Part shown: positions 54,301 to 61,577 of the stretch, piece by piece
Position numbering within the stretch: the stretch's first letter is position 1
Layout of the letters: each line of letters starts with the position of its first letter
DNA from: RYN-133 sp963754285
GTDB taxonomy: Bacteria; Actinomycetota; Actinomycetes; Mycobacteriales; Jatrophihabitantaceae
Direction: 5' to 3'
NCBI GenBank assembly: GCA_963754285.1
Contig: CAVWFN010000009.1
Coordinates: 124,001-188,000 of the forward strand
DNA: 64,000 nt
Made by a program: the position numbers and the translations under genes
The notes under the pieces: model-generated
The model's input: the letters and a program-made list of their open reading frames with translations, nothing else
What the model was told of the DNA's origin: nothing
The model's database searches: none

Positions 54301-54446
54301 CCGAGGCCATCCGTACGCACGAGGTGCAACTCGCCGGCGAAGTGCTCGCCACCGCCGTCCACGAAGGCGCACCCGAAGGCACCGGCTGGTACGAGACCGA
54401 GGACGAGGAACTCGGCCTGCACCTCTGGTTGCGCCGCACCTCATAA
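51321..54446 (+). CDS. ileS: Isoleucyl-tRNA synthetase
   Basis: Class I synthetase of 1041 residues. The HIGH equivalent is in PPTANGMPGTHHVEAR, the editing domain follows (VWTTTPWTLPSNALVAV), KMSKH in DDGRKMSKHLGNILEP near 593-597, then the anticodon-binding domain. Size and motif style match the eukaryotic-like (often mupirocin-tolerant) IleS of actinobacteria. ATG 51321 follows the GAGGAG site controlled by the T-box. Ends one base before nested palindrome B. Confidence 0.97.
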   Translation: MYDPLPAHVDLVALDHEVIEWWDKNRIFARSLEQTAHGPSWTFYEGPPTANGMPGTHHVEARVFKDVFPRYKTMKGYHVPRIAGWDCHGLPVELAVEKELGFTGKPDIEAYGIAEFNAACRENVQRHVDAFEAMSERMGYWADYENAYWTMRPDYVESVWWALKTIFDKGLLVEDFRVAPYCTRCGTGLSDHELAQGYETVVDPSVYVRLPLTSGPYAGSAALLVWTTTPWTLPSNALVAVRSDVEYAIASDGSEQLVVARDLVDKVLGDSWQVLATVTGAEMVGWTYTRPFDLVPWPGRAHFVVAEDYVTTDEGTGLVHQATVFGADDFDSVRRNGVELVIAIDTRGRFNEDVPELGGMFFKDADEPIIADLQRRGLLFRHVAYEHSYPHCWRCHTPLMYYALPSWYVRTTAVKEQLLAENEATNWYPATIKHGRYGDWLTNNIDWALSRDRYWGTPLPVWRNDADPSRMICVGSLAELEELSGVQLDDPHRPFVDDVTFTRPGEEGTYRRVAQVIDAWFDSGSMPFAQFGAPVHNEIEAAAAYPADFICEAIDQTRGWFYSLMAVGTLVKDRSSYKTVLCLGHILADDGRKMSKHLGNILEPIPLMDRHGADALRWFMLCSGSPWAQRRIGHKVLDEIASKVLRTYWSVASFQALYARANDWSPGTAGTPTQLDRWALSEVHRVALEVDSALEDFDTQRAGRALAGYIDDLSNWYVRRSRRRFWDGDAAALSTLHECLYMLTTLLAPFVPFVTEKVWGTMFAGRDGTPESVHLAQWPIVDPSSAVIDRELGEQVALVRRLVELGRSARADAKIKTRQPLAQALISAPGWSTLPDELREQVRDELNVVELARLSDAGELVELTVKPNFRELGKVYGKRTQQVATAITTAAAADVDAFVARFREGTMSVEIDGETLPLAGDMLTISETPRSGWTVAAGGADTVALDLELTHELRLVGMLRDIVRLVQDARKNAGYEVTDRIELHWRVGGAPAPAEAIRTHEVQLAGEVLATAVHEGAPEGTGWYETEDEELGLHLWLRRTS

Positions 54447-54518
54447 CCGCGAGTGGTCACTAATCGCGCGAGTGGTCACTTATAAGTGACCACTCGGCGC
54501 ATAAATGACCACTCGCGG
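54447..54518. repeat. Nested palindrome B (stem-loop, AGTGGT family)
   Basis: Starts right after the ileS stop. Outer arms CCGCGAGTGGTCA (54447-54459) and TGACCACTCGCGG (54506-54518) are perfect complements. The centre 54471-54494 is a perfect 24-bp palindrome, two AGTGGTCACTTA arms. Same architecture as 28682-28743. It lies between convergent ileS and 54563-55453, so it could serve as a bidirectional terminator; a palindromic repeat is the alternative. Confidence 0.82.
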
Positions 54519-54562
54519 GAGGGCGGGTGCGGGTCTAGGCGGAGAGGGCGGGTGTGAGCGGG

Positions 54563-55453
54563 CTAGGCGGCCGGCTGGCACATGCTGCAGGCCATGAACC
54601 CGTCTTCGGCGGCCTGGGCCAGCGGGATCTCTTCGGCGTCCTGGTCCTTGATGATCATGCAATCACCGAGGTGGTAGCGCGGACGGCCGTCGACGACCCA
54701 GACCGTGTCGGGCTTGGCGGGCTGCTCGGCGGCCGGCGTTTCGGGCTCGGCCGGCGGCGCAGGTTTGGGCGCGGCGTCGGCCGGAGCGGCGCCGTCCGGA
54801 CGGCAGTCGGGGCACGGTGAGAAGCCGTCCTCGACGGCCTGGGCGCGCGGAATCTGCTCGGCGTCGCCCGGCTGCTGCGACGTGGCGACCTTGAGGCTGC
54901 GGCAGTCTTCGAGGTGGTAGTCGGGACGCCCGTCGACGACCCACACCTGCTCGCTCTGGTTCGCCGAGGGTGCGGGCTTGCAGACGGTGCACTCGGTGAA
55001 ACCGTCGCCGACCGCCTGCGCGTACGGGATCGCTTCGGAATCGAGGTTCTGGATGGCCGCGCAGTGTTGGGTGTGGAACTGCGGCAGCGTGTCGACGACC
55101 CACACCTGTTGCTCGGGATTCGCACTGTCCGCGGCCGGCGTCGGCGCCGGCCGGGGGGACGGACGCGACGCGGGTGCGGAATCGGCGGGTGCCGACGCGG
55201 TGATGGCCGAGCCGGTGGCCAGCGACTTCGGACGTGCCGCAGCGGCGTCAGCGGTCGACTTCGGCGACGTCTTCGGTGCGGCCTGGTCCTTCGAGGTTCC
55301 GGCCCGTACCGCGAGCTGCTCGCGCTGCTTGAACAGCAGGTAGCCCGCAACGGCGCTGGCAACCAGCGACCCGATCAGCCACACGGCGTTGGCCATGATC
55401 AGCCCGATGACCAGGCATGCCAGGGCAACGAGCAGCAGCCCGATCAGAACCAT
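54563..55453 (-). CDS. Membrane protein with three Ada-like metal-binding repeats
   Basis: A 296-residue protein. Two TM segments at about 3-20 and 25-43, a Lys/Ala/Pro-rich linker, then three repeats of about 45-60 residues: VWVVDTLPQFHTQHC to FTECTVC, VWVVDGRPDYHLEDC to FSPCPDC, and VWVVDGRPRYHLGDC to FMACSMC. Each has H-x3-C and C-x2-C, the spacing of the Ada zinc site with His replacing the first Cys. Zinc or iron binding is likely; the function is unknown. It sits between ileS and divIVA, upstream of nothing else in its transcript direction. Confidence 0.85.
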   Translation of the reverse strand: MVLIGLLLVALACLVIGLIMANAVWLIGSLVASAVAGYLLFKQREQLAVRAGTSKDQAAPKTSPKSTADAAAARPKSLATGSAITASAPADSAPASRPSPRPAPTPAADSANPEQQVWVVDTLPQFHTQHCAAIQNLDSEAIPYAQAVGDGFTECTVCKPAPSANQSEQVWVVDGRPDYHLEDCRSLKVATSQQPGDAEQIPRAQAVEDGFSPCPDCRPDGAAPADAAPKPAPPAEPETPAAEQPAKPDTVWVVDGRPRYHLGDCMIIKDQDAEEIPLAQAAEDGFMACSMCQPAA

Positions 55454-55554
55454 GGTGGTGTCACTTCCGTCCTCGCGTCTTGGCCGCTACCGACGACGGC
55501 CCGGCTCAGACGGTCTTACCCACGCAGCGCCTCGCTGTGCCACGCCTCGTGCGG

Positions 55555-56502
55555 TCAGCCCTGGGCGTCTGCCATCTCCTCGTTCTGCGCCGGCTCGGCA
55601 TTGCCGGACGCGTCGAGGTCGCGCAGCTGCGACTCGAGGTAGCTCTTCAAGCGCGTGCGGTACTCGCGCTCGAAGGTGCGCAGCTCCTCCACGCGCCGCT
55701 CGAGGGCAGCCTTGCGCTGCTCGAACTGTGCGGTGATCGTCGCGGCGCGCTGCTCGGCGTCCTGGACGGTGCGCTGGGCGCGGGCCGAGCTCTCGTCGTC
55801 GAGCTGCTTGGCGCGGGCCTCGGCCTCGCTGACGTGCTGCTTGGCCTGCTCCTGGGCGGCACCGATCGTCTCTTCGTGGTTGCGCTGGGCCTCGGACAGC
55901 AGCCGCTCGGCCTCGGCCTTGGACTGGGCAAGGTGCTGGTCGGCTGTCTGCTGCGCGAGCGCAAGCATCTGGACCGCCTGCTGGTGGTGCTCGGTGGTCG
56001 CCATCGCGCTCTCGGACTGCTGGGCGCCGCCCTGCGCGGCCTGAGCCTGAGCCGCCTGAGCCTGCGCCACGGCCTGCTGGGCGGCCTCGAGCTGCTGGCG
56101 GGACGCGGACAGCTGCTGCTCGGTCTCGGCGAGCTGCTGCTGCAGTGCGACGACCTGCTGCTGGGCGCCGTCCTTGCCGGAGGACAGGGCGCGCTCGAGC
56201 TCGCTGATGTGGGCGTGCATGCGCTGGTTGTCCTCGCGGGCGGAGTTCAGCTCGCGCTGGGCCGAGCCGAGCTCGTTCTGCATGGCCTCGATGCGGCCGT
56301 CGTCAACCGGTCCGGCAGCGGCCGGGGCCGGAGCCCCACCGTTGGCGCGGGCGCGCAGATCGTTGTTCTCTTCGATCAGGCGGGCCAGCTCGACCTCGAC
56401 GATGTCGAGGAAGGCGTCGACTTCTTCCTCGTCGTAGCCACGCTTGCCGATGGGTGGCTTTTTGAATGCGACGTTGTGGACTTCAGCAGGGGTTAGCGGC
56501 AT
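55555..56502 (-). CDS. divIVA: DivIVA/Wag31 polar-growth protein
   Basis: Cytoskeletal coiled-coil protein of 315 residues that marks poles and septa and directs peptidoglycan synthesis. N-terminal membrane-binding DivIVA domain MPLTPAEVHNVAFKKPPIGKRGYDEEEVDAFLDIVE; a Pro/Ala/Gly-rich linker near 68-85; the long Gln/Ala-rich coiled coil from about 100 to 290. ATG 56502 has GAGGTGA upstream. Essential in actinobacteria and the last gene of the dcw part of the window. Confidence 0.96.
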   Translation of the reverse strand: MPLTPAEVHNVAFKKPPIGKRGYDEEEVDAFLDIVEVELARLIEENNDLRARANGGAPAPAAAGPVDDGRIEAMQNELGSAQRELNSAREDNQRMHAHISELERALSSGKDGAQQQVVALQQQLAETEQQLSASRQQLEAAQQAVAQAQAAQAQAAQGGAQQSESAMATTEHHQQAVQMLALAQQTADQHLAQSKAEAERLLSEAQRNHEETIGAAQEQAKQHVSEAEARAKQLDDESSARAQRTVQDAEQRAATITAQFEQRKAALERRVEELRTFEREYRTRLKSYLESQLRDLDASGNAEPAQNEEMADAQG

Positions 56503-56603
56503 TCGGTCACCTCGGTACTCGTCGCGTTCCGGAGTCTCCGGCACGGTGGCAGAGTCAATCTGTGCTTGACGGTTACGGCTTGATTGTTACGCATCCTGCC
56601 ACG

Positions 56604-56894
56604 TCAGACCGCGTAGGACGACAGCGCCCAGCGCAGAGCCAGGATCGCGAGCAGCAGGATGAGGATCGACAGGTCCAGGCTGACGCCGCCGATCTGCAGC
56701 GGCGGAACGAGGCGCCGGAGCAGTTTGATCGGCGGATCGGTTGCCACGTAGACCAATTCGAGGCTGATCGCCGCGACTCCGACCGGACGCCATGACCGCG
56801 CGAACTGCCGGGTGATCTCGACGACCACCCGCGCCAGGACGACGACGATGTAGAGATACAACACGTATTCCAGGGCGGCGAAAAACGTGGTCAT
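56604..56894 (-). CDS. YggT-family membrane protein
   Basis: A 96-residue protein with two TM segments (about 7-28 and 70-90) and the conserved DPPIKLLRRLVPPL between them. YggT proteins lie between sepF and divIVA in actinobacteria and Firmicutes and have been linked to osmotic or division functions; the mechanism is not known. ATG 56894; a hairpin lies between it and sepF. Confidence 0.93.
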   Translation of the reverse strand: MTTFFAALEYVLYLYIVVVLARVVVEITRQFARSWRPVGVAAISLELVYVATDPPIKLLRRLVPPLQIGGVSLDLSILILLLAILALRWALSSYAV

Positions 56895-56958
56895 CCGCCG
56901 CACCTCCGAATTCGTCCGCTGCTGTCGTGGGCCTGCCGGCGCCGGTCGCCACACAGAC

Positions 56959-56992
56959 AACGACCCGGCACCGACAATGGTGCCAGGTCGTT
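56959..56992 (-). terminator. Stem-loop between sepF and yggT
   Basis: AACGACCCGGCACC (56959-56972) pairs with GGTGCCAGGTCGTT (56979-56992), 14 bp with one mismatch and a 6-nt loop. On the minus strand it is followed by GTCTGTGTG, a moderately T-rich tail. It could terminate part of the sepF transcripts before yggT and divIVA. Confidence 0.55.
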
Positions 56993-57018
56993 GGTCGTTG
57001 GCCGTCGACAGTGGTGGT

Positions 57019-57564
57019 TCAGGACTGGTTGAAGAACCCGTTCTCGATCCGGGCCTTGTCCTGGGCGGTGACCGTCACGTTGTGCGGGCTGAGCAGGAAC
57101 ACCTTGGCGGTGACCCGCTCGATTCGTCCGTGCAGACCGAAGGTCAGCCCGGCAGCGAAGTCGACCAGGCGCTTGGCGTCGGCGTCGTCCATCTCGGACA
57201 GGTTCATGATCACCGGAGTGCTGGCGCGGAACGCCTCGCCGATGGTGCGCGCCTCGTTGTACGTGCGCGGGTGCAGCGCGGTGATCTGGTAGCCCGGCGC
57301 TCCCCCGTGATCGACGAAGGCGTCGTAGTCGTCGTGACCACGGTCGTAGTCGCGCTGCAACGTCTCGACCCCGCCGCGCTGCGATTCGTGCTTGGTCGCG
57401 CGGGTGTAGCGGGGCTCCGCGTACGCCTCACGACGGGCCGGGGCGCGCTCGGGAGCGCGCTCGGCGTGGCGCTCGTGTGAGTCGTCCCAGCCCTCACCGT
57501 CGGCGAACTCGTCGTCTTCGACAAGGCCGAGATACACGCCCATCCGGTGCATCGCTCCGGGCAT
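57019..57564 (-). CDS. sepF: Cell-division protein SepF
   Basis: A 181-residue FtsZ-membrane tether. Amphipathic N-terminus MHRMGVYLGLVEDDEF, acidic and charged linker to about residue 85, C-terminal SepF fold ITALHPRTYNEARTIGEAFRASTPVIMNLSEMDDADAKRLVDFAAGL. ATG 57564 is fixed by AGGAGG. A row of four CACCACAG-like repeats precedes the ribosome site. Confidence 0.95.
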   Translation of the reverse strand: MPGAMHRMGVYLGLVEDDEFADGEGWDDSHERHAERAPERAPARREAYAEPRYTRATKHESQRGGVETLQRDYDRGHDDYDAFVDHGGAPGYQITALHPRTYNEARTIGEAFRASTPVIMNLSEMDDADAKRLVDFAAGLTFGLHGRIERVTAKVFLLSPHNVTVTAQDKARIENGFFNQS

Positions 57565-57570
57565 CGGGTT

Positions 57571-57621
57571 CCTCCTGTGCTGGACCGCTGTGGTGGTCCC
57601 TGTGGTGGACCTGTGGTGATC
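57571..57621 (-). repeat. Four direct repeats in the sepF leader
   Basis: Minus-strand reading: ATCACCACAGG, TCCACCACAGGG, ACCACCACAGCGG, TCCAGCACAGGAGG, four units of about 12 nt. The last contains the AGGAGG ribosome site of sepF. They fill most of the gap between yggS and sepF. Confidence 0.65.
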
Positions 57622-57640
57622 GGTGCTTCGCAGTTGGACG

Positions 57641-58354
57641 CTAGCTGACAATCGGCGGTCGACGGCCGAGCAACGCCGTACCGACACGCACGTGTGTCGC
57701 GCCGTTGCGGATCGCGGCCTCGAGGTCGTGGCTCATCCCCGCCGATATCGACTGGGCGCCGGGGTGGGCCCGCTGCAGTCGTTCGGACAGCCGCGCAAGA
57801 GCGGCGAAGGCCTGATCGGGGTCTGCCTCGATCGGTGCGACGGCCATCAGCCCGCGCAGCGCCAGTTCGGGACGCTGTGCGACTTCGTCGGCCAGGTGGT
57901 CGAGATCGGCGTCGCCGACCCCGCCCCGGTCGGGGTCGCCGTCGAGGCTGACCTGAACGAATACCTCGAGCCGATCGGAGCGGTGTTCCCTGGCGGCCGC
58001 GTCGGCCAGTGCGCGGGCCAGCTTCACGCGATCGACCGAGTGCACGGCGTGTGCATAGCCCACGACACTCTTGGCCTTGTTGGTCTGCAGCCTGCCCACC
58101 AGGTGCCAGCGCAGCTGCGGGTGCGTCGCAGCGAGTTCGGTGGCCTTGGCGCGAGCCTCCTGGTCCTTGCTCTCGCCGAGGTCGTGCACGCCGAGGTGGG
58201 CGAGGGCAGCGACGTCGCTTGCCGGGTAGGTCTTCGTGACCGCGATCAACGTCACGGTGCGCGGATCTCGACCTACCGACTCGCACGCGTCCGCGATGCG
58301 GGCCCGGACTGCGGCCAGCGAGCCGACCAACTCGGCGGTGCGTTCGTCCGCCAT
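57641..58354 (-). CDS. YggS-family PLP homeostasis protein
   Basis: A 237-residue PLP-binding barrel protein. PLP Lys in LIAVTKTYPASDV, GESKDQEARAKA, RWHLVGRLQTNKAKSVVG, GLMAVAP, and the phosphate site SAGMSHDLEAAI with VRVGTALLGRR. Maintains PLP and amino-acid homeostasis. ATG 58354 is 8 nt after the ftsZ stop. The usual neighbour pgeF (laccase-domain) is missing between ftsZ and this gene. Confidence 0.95.
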   Translation of the reverse strand: MADERTAELVGSLAAVRARIADACESVGRDPRTVTLIAVTKTYPASDVAALAHLGVHDLGESKDQEARAKATELAATHPQLRWHLVGRLQTNKAKSVVGYAHAVHSVDRVKLARALADAAAREHRSDRLEVFVQVSLDGDPDRGGVGDADLDHLADEVAQRPELALRGLMAVAPIEADPDQAFAALARLSERLQRAHPGAQSISAGMSHDLEAAIRNGATHVRVGTALLGRRPPIVS

Positions 58355-58362
58355 GGGACGGG

Positions 58363-59505
58363 TCAGGACTTGAGGAAGTCCGGGACGTCCAGATCGTCGT
58401 CGAGACTGACCGGCGTGCGCGACGCGGCCGGCGGTGGCGGTGCCGGTCGCTCCTCGCGCGCGATGATCGGGGCCTCGCCGCCTCCGCCGCCGGCGTACTG
58501 GTGCTGGCGGGAAGCCGCCGCGGGCTCGCGGCGGATGTCGACCTTCTTGTACGGCAGCTGGCCGCTGTCGAAGCCTGCGGCGATGACCGTCACCCGCACC
58601 TCGTCGCCGAGCGTGTCGTCGATGACGGCGCCGAAGATGATGTTCGCCTCGGGGTGCGCCGCCTCGGCGACCAGGGAGGCGGCCTCGTTGATCTCGAACA
58701 GGCCGAGGTCGGAACCGCCGTAGATCGACAGCAGCACGCCGTGCGCGCCTTCCATGCTCGCCTCGAGCAGCGGGCTGGCGATGGCGATCTCGGCGGCCTG
58801 GCGGGCGCGGTTGTCGCCGCGGGCCGAGCCGATGCCCATCAGGGCGGAGCCGGCGCCGCTCATGACGCTCTTGACGTCGGCGAAGTCGAGGTTGATCAGG
58901 CCCGGCGTGGTGATCAGGTCGGTGATGCCCTGGACACCGGAGAGCAGCACCTGGTCGGCGCTGCGGAAGGCGTCCATCACGCTGACGTTGCGCTCGGAGA
59001 TCTGCAGCAGCCGGTCGTTGGGGATGACGATGAGCGTGTCGCATTCCTGGCGCAGGGAGTCGATGCCGTCCTCGGCCTGCGTCGCGCGCTTCTTGCCTTC
59101 GAAGCTGAACGGGCGGGTGACCACACCGATGGTCAGCGCGCCGAGCTTGCGGGCGATGCTCGCGATGACCGGCGCGCCGCCGGTGCCGGTGCCGCCACCC
59201 TCGCCCGCCGTCACGAAGACCATGTCGGCGCCCTTGAGCACCTCTTCGATCTCGTCACGGTGGTCTTCGGCGGCCTTGCGACCGACGTCGGGCTGCGCCC
59301 CGGCACCGAGGCCGCGGGTGAGCTCGCGCCCGACGTCGAGCTTGACGTCGGCGTCGCTCATCAGCAGGGCCTGGGCGTCGGTGTTCACCGCGATGAACTC
59401 GACACCCTTGAGGCCGACCTCGATCATGCGGTTGACGGCGTTCACGCCGCCACCGCCGACACCGACGACCTTGATGACCGCCAGGTAGTTGTGCGGTGCT
59501 GTCAT
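58363..59505 (-). CDS. ftsZ: Cell-division GTPase FtsZ
   Basis: Tubulin-like GTPase of 380 residues. GTP loop GEGGGTGTGG (residues 101-110), NTDAQALL, T7 loop in NLDFADVKSVM with catalytic Asp, and the C-terminal peptide DDDLDVPDFLKS for SepF/partner binding. Pro/Gly-rich linker near 335-365. Start ATG 59505 with GGGGAGAG upstream. Polymerises to the Z-ring. Confidence 0.97.
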   Translation of the reverse strand: MTAPHNYLAVIKVVGVGGGGVNAVNRMIEVGLKGVEFIAVNTDAQALLMSDADVKLDVGRELTRGLGAGAQPDVGRKAAEDHRDEIEEVLKGADMVFVTAGEGGGTGTGGAPVIASIARKLGALTIGVVTRPFSFEGKKRATQAEDGIDSLRQECDTLIVIPNDRLLQISERNVSVMDAFRSADQVLLSGVQGITDLITTPGLINLDFADVKSVMSGAGSALMGIGSARGDNRARQAAEIAIASPLLEASMEGAHGVLLSIYGGSDLGLFEINEAASLVAEAAHPEANIIFGAVIDDTLGDEVRVTVIAAGFDSGQLPYKKVDIRREPAAASRQHQYAGGGGGEAPIIAREERPAPPPPAASRTPVSLDDDLDVPDFLKS

Positions 59506-59563
59506 GGGTCTCTCCCCTGCTTCGCGTGCGTGGCGCCGGGTGGCGTCTGAACCCTCACCCTCA

Positions 59564-59587
59564 AGTAGACCGTTAATGTTATGTCAA
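59564..59587 (-). promoter_or_regulatory. Probable ftsZ promoter
   Basis: Minus-strand TTGACATAACATTAACGGTC, with TTGACA at 59582-59587. The sequence TTGACATAAC followed by TTGAGGG resembles the ftsZ upstream region of many actinobacteria, from memory. A consensus -10 at 17 bp is not evident. The region 59506-59741 holds no other gene. Confidence 0.4.
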
Positions 59588-59741
59588 CCTGGGATGTTGC
59601 AGCCGAAGTTAGAGGGACGGACCGGCGATTCGGTGCAGGCACGCCGACGACACGCCGAGGTGTTTGCCAGCGACGTCCAAGCCACGCCGTCGACGCACCG
59701 CTTCGCCCCGCCGATGTCAGCTGACGCGGCGGTCCGGCTCA

Positions 59742-60485
59742 CTATTCGCGGGGCAGAGCAGCGGAGCGGCCGGGCGGGCGGTGCAGCACCGATCGGACGG
59801 AGCGCACGCCGTAGACCAGCGCGCCGGCGAGGGATACGACAGCACCCGACAGGAAGAAGCCGGTGCCGTGACCCGCCTGCTGCACGATCTGGTCGATGCT
59901 CGCGGCAATCAGCAGGATCGCCGCGCTCGCGAAGGCGACGAGGGCCACCAGATCGACGTATGCGGCAGGCAGGACGCGCAATGCCATCGCCTGCGGACGG
60001 GCGTGCCGTATCGCCCACAGGCCGGCGAGCACGATCAGACCGACGAGCCCGGCGAGCACCCGCAGCGACACGGCGTCGCCGGCGTCCTCGGCCACCGACG
60101 CCGGCGGACCGCCGAACACCGATCGGGCCAGGCCACCGCCGACGAACTGCCGGCCGAACAACGCCCACATCGCCCCGGCGAGCAGACCGCTCAGCCCGAT
60201 TGCGACCAGTCCGATCCCGCCGAGCAGGGTCACCGCCTTGCCGGTGTCGAAGAGCAGTGCCGGGAACGTCACTCGCGAGTCGGCGCGGGCGATCGGTGCG
60301 CTCTCGCCGAAGCGCAGGACCGCCTCGCGCTCGGCGTCGAGCCGGGTCATGCCCTGTTCCTCGAAGTCGGCCGCGGCGCCGTGCAGGTGATCAGCGGCTT
60401 CGTCCAGCAGCCGTCGCGCGCTGCGCGGATCGGTGCGCAGCTGCGCATACAGCCCGTCCAGGTACTCCTCGATCGGTTCGCTCAC
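59742..60485 (-). CDS. Permease-prefix-domain membrane protein
   Basis: A 247-residue protein. N-terminal helical domain (IEEYLDGLYAQLRTDPRSARRLLDEAADHLHGAAADFEEQG) is the permease-prefix/HAAS-like domain often encoded next to PadR regulators; five TM segments follow (about 84-104, 140-157, 170-190, 193-211 and 216-232). GTG 60485 overlaps the PadR stop as GTGA. Function unknown, perhaps a sensor or a regulator of envelope transport. Confidence 0.85.
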   Translation of the reverse strand: MSEPIEEYLDGLYAQLRTDPRSARRLLDEAADHLHGAAADFEEQGMTRLDAEREAVLRFGESAPIARADSRVTFPALLFDTGKAVTLLGGIGLVAIGLSGLLAGAMWALFGRQFVGGGLARSVFGGPPASVAEDAGDAVSLRVLAGLVGLIVLAGLWAIRHARPQAMALRVLPAAYVDLVALVAFASAAILLIAASIDQIVQQAGHGTGFFLSGAVVSLAGALVYGVRSVRSVLHRPPGRSAALPRE

Positions 60486-60805
60486 GCCACACCTCCGACC
60501 ACCGCAGTCACCGAGCGCACGAAGCCGAACCACTCCTTGCGCTGCGCTGCGAAGGCGCGGCGTCCAGGCGCCGTGAGCGCGTAGGTACGCCGGCGACGAC
60601 CGTTGGCCACCGCGAGCGAGCTCGCGATGTGCCCCGACTCCTCCAAGCGGTGCAGCGCCGGATAGATCGTCCCCTCGGCGAGATCGAACGCGCCGTCACT
60701 GCGTTCGCGCAGCGCGGCGATGATCGCGTAGCCGTGAGCCGGGCCGTGCGAGAGCACACCCATCAACAGCAGCTCGAGGCTGCCCTTCACTTGATTGCTC
60801 GCCAT
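60482..60805 (-). CDS. PadR-family transcriptional regulator (short)
   Basis: A 107-residue winged-helix protein of the short PadR type: VKGSLELLLMGVLSHGPAHGYAI, EGTIYPALHRLEESGHI and RRRRTYALTAPGRRAF. Coupled to the membrane protein downstream. It stands between ftsQ and ftsZ, a place where this pair is not normally found. Likely autoregulated through the palindrome over its start. Confidence 0.92.
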   Translation of the reverse strand: MASNQVKGSLELLLMGVLSHGPAHGYAIIAALRERSDGAFDLAEGTIYPALHRLEESGHIASSLAVANGRRRRTYALTAPGRRAFAAQRKEWFGFVRSVTAVVGGVA

Positions 60806-60824
60806 GCCTAGAAACTCTAGGCAT
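60804..60824 (-). promoter_or_regulatory. Operator palindrome over the padR start
   Basis: ATGCCTAGA-AAC-TCTAGGCAT, two perfect 9-bp arms. On the minus strand it contains TAGAGT (60814-60819), 8 nt before the ATG, so the palindrome overlaps both the likely -10 and the start codon of a leaderless gene. Confidence 0.58.
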
Positions 60825-60845
60825 AGGTTGACTAGGTGTCCAGCC

Positions 60846-61577
60846 TCACGGTCTCAGGAACGGCTGATCCGGATCGGTCACGTCGATCTGTGAGCCCTGC
60901 TGCTGCAGCAGCGCCGGCAGGATGCGTGCCTTGTCATCGCTGCGCGTTGCGCTGCCCCACCGCACGACCCGGCCGTTCTTCATCAGCAGCGTGATCGCAT
61001 TCGGATCGAGCGCCTGGATGGAACTGATCCGCGCGCGCACCCGCGCCGGCAGGGCGGACGCCACGGTCGCGACGGCGCCACCTGTCGTGCGCGCATCGGT
61101 GCCGTTCGGCACGACGAACAGCGGCAGATGCTTCGGACGGCCGCGTACATGCCGGAACTGATCGCCCGTGCGATCGACGAGCATGAACCCGCCCGCAGAC
61201 GACGCGACGACGCCCACCGCCGTCCGCTCGGTGACCGTGATGGTGACGGTCGACGGGAACGAGGTGGTGACCTGCACGGACGCGACGTCGGGCAACGCCT
61301 CGACCCGCGTGCGGATCGCGTCGGTGTCGAGCCGGACGAGCGGCGTGCCGCCGGCAACGTGCGCGACCGAGCGCACCTGCGCGGCCGTCAGCTCGTGCAC
61401 GCCCCGCACGTCGACCGTGCGCACGCCGAACACCGAACTGAACGCGACCAGCCAGACCCCGATCGCGGCGACCAGCACCGCCGCGATCGTCCCGAGAATG
61501 AGCTTGCGATGCGGGATACCCGACCGCGGCGCCTCGTCGTCGACGTCCGCGCCGGCCCGGCGCAGCGTCGCGGTCAT
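60846..61577 (-). CDS. ftsQ: Cell-division protein FtsQ
   Basis: A 243-residue bitopic divisome protein. Cytoplasmic N-terminus to about 25, TM near 27-49, POTRA domain (VFGVRTVDVRGVHELTAAQVRSVAHVAGGTPLVRLDT) and FtsQ/DivIB domain with VTERTAVGVV. ATG 61577 overlaps the murC stop as ATGA. Connects early and late divisome proteins. Confidence 0.93.
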   Translation of the reverse strand: MTATLRRAGADVDDEAPRSGIPHRKLILGTIAAVLVAAIGVWLVAFSSVFGVRTVDVRGVHELTAAQVRSVAHVAGGTPLVRLDTDAIRTRVEALPDVASVQVTTSFPSTVTITVTERTAVGVVASSAGGFMLVDRTGDQFRHVRGRPKHLPLFVVPNGTDARTTGGAVATVASALPARVRARISSIQALDPNAITLLMKNGRVVRWGSATRSDDKARILPALLQQQGSQIDVTDPDQPFLRP

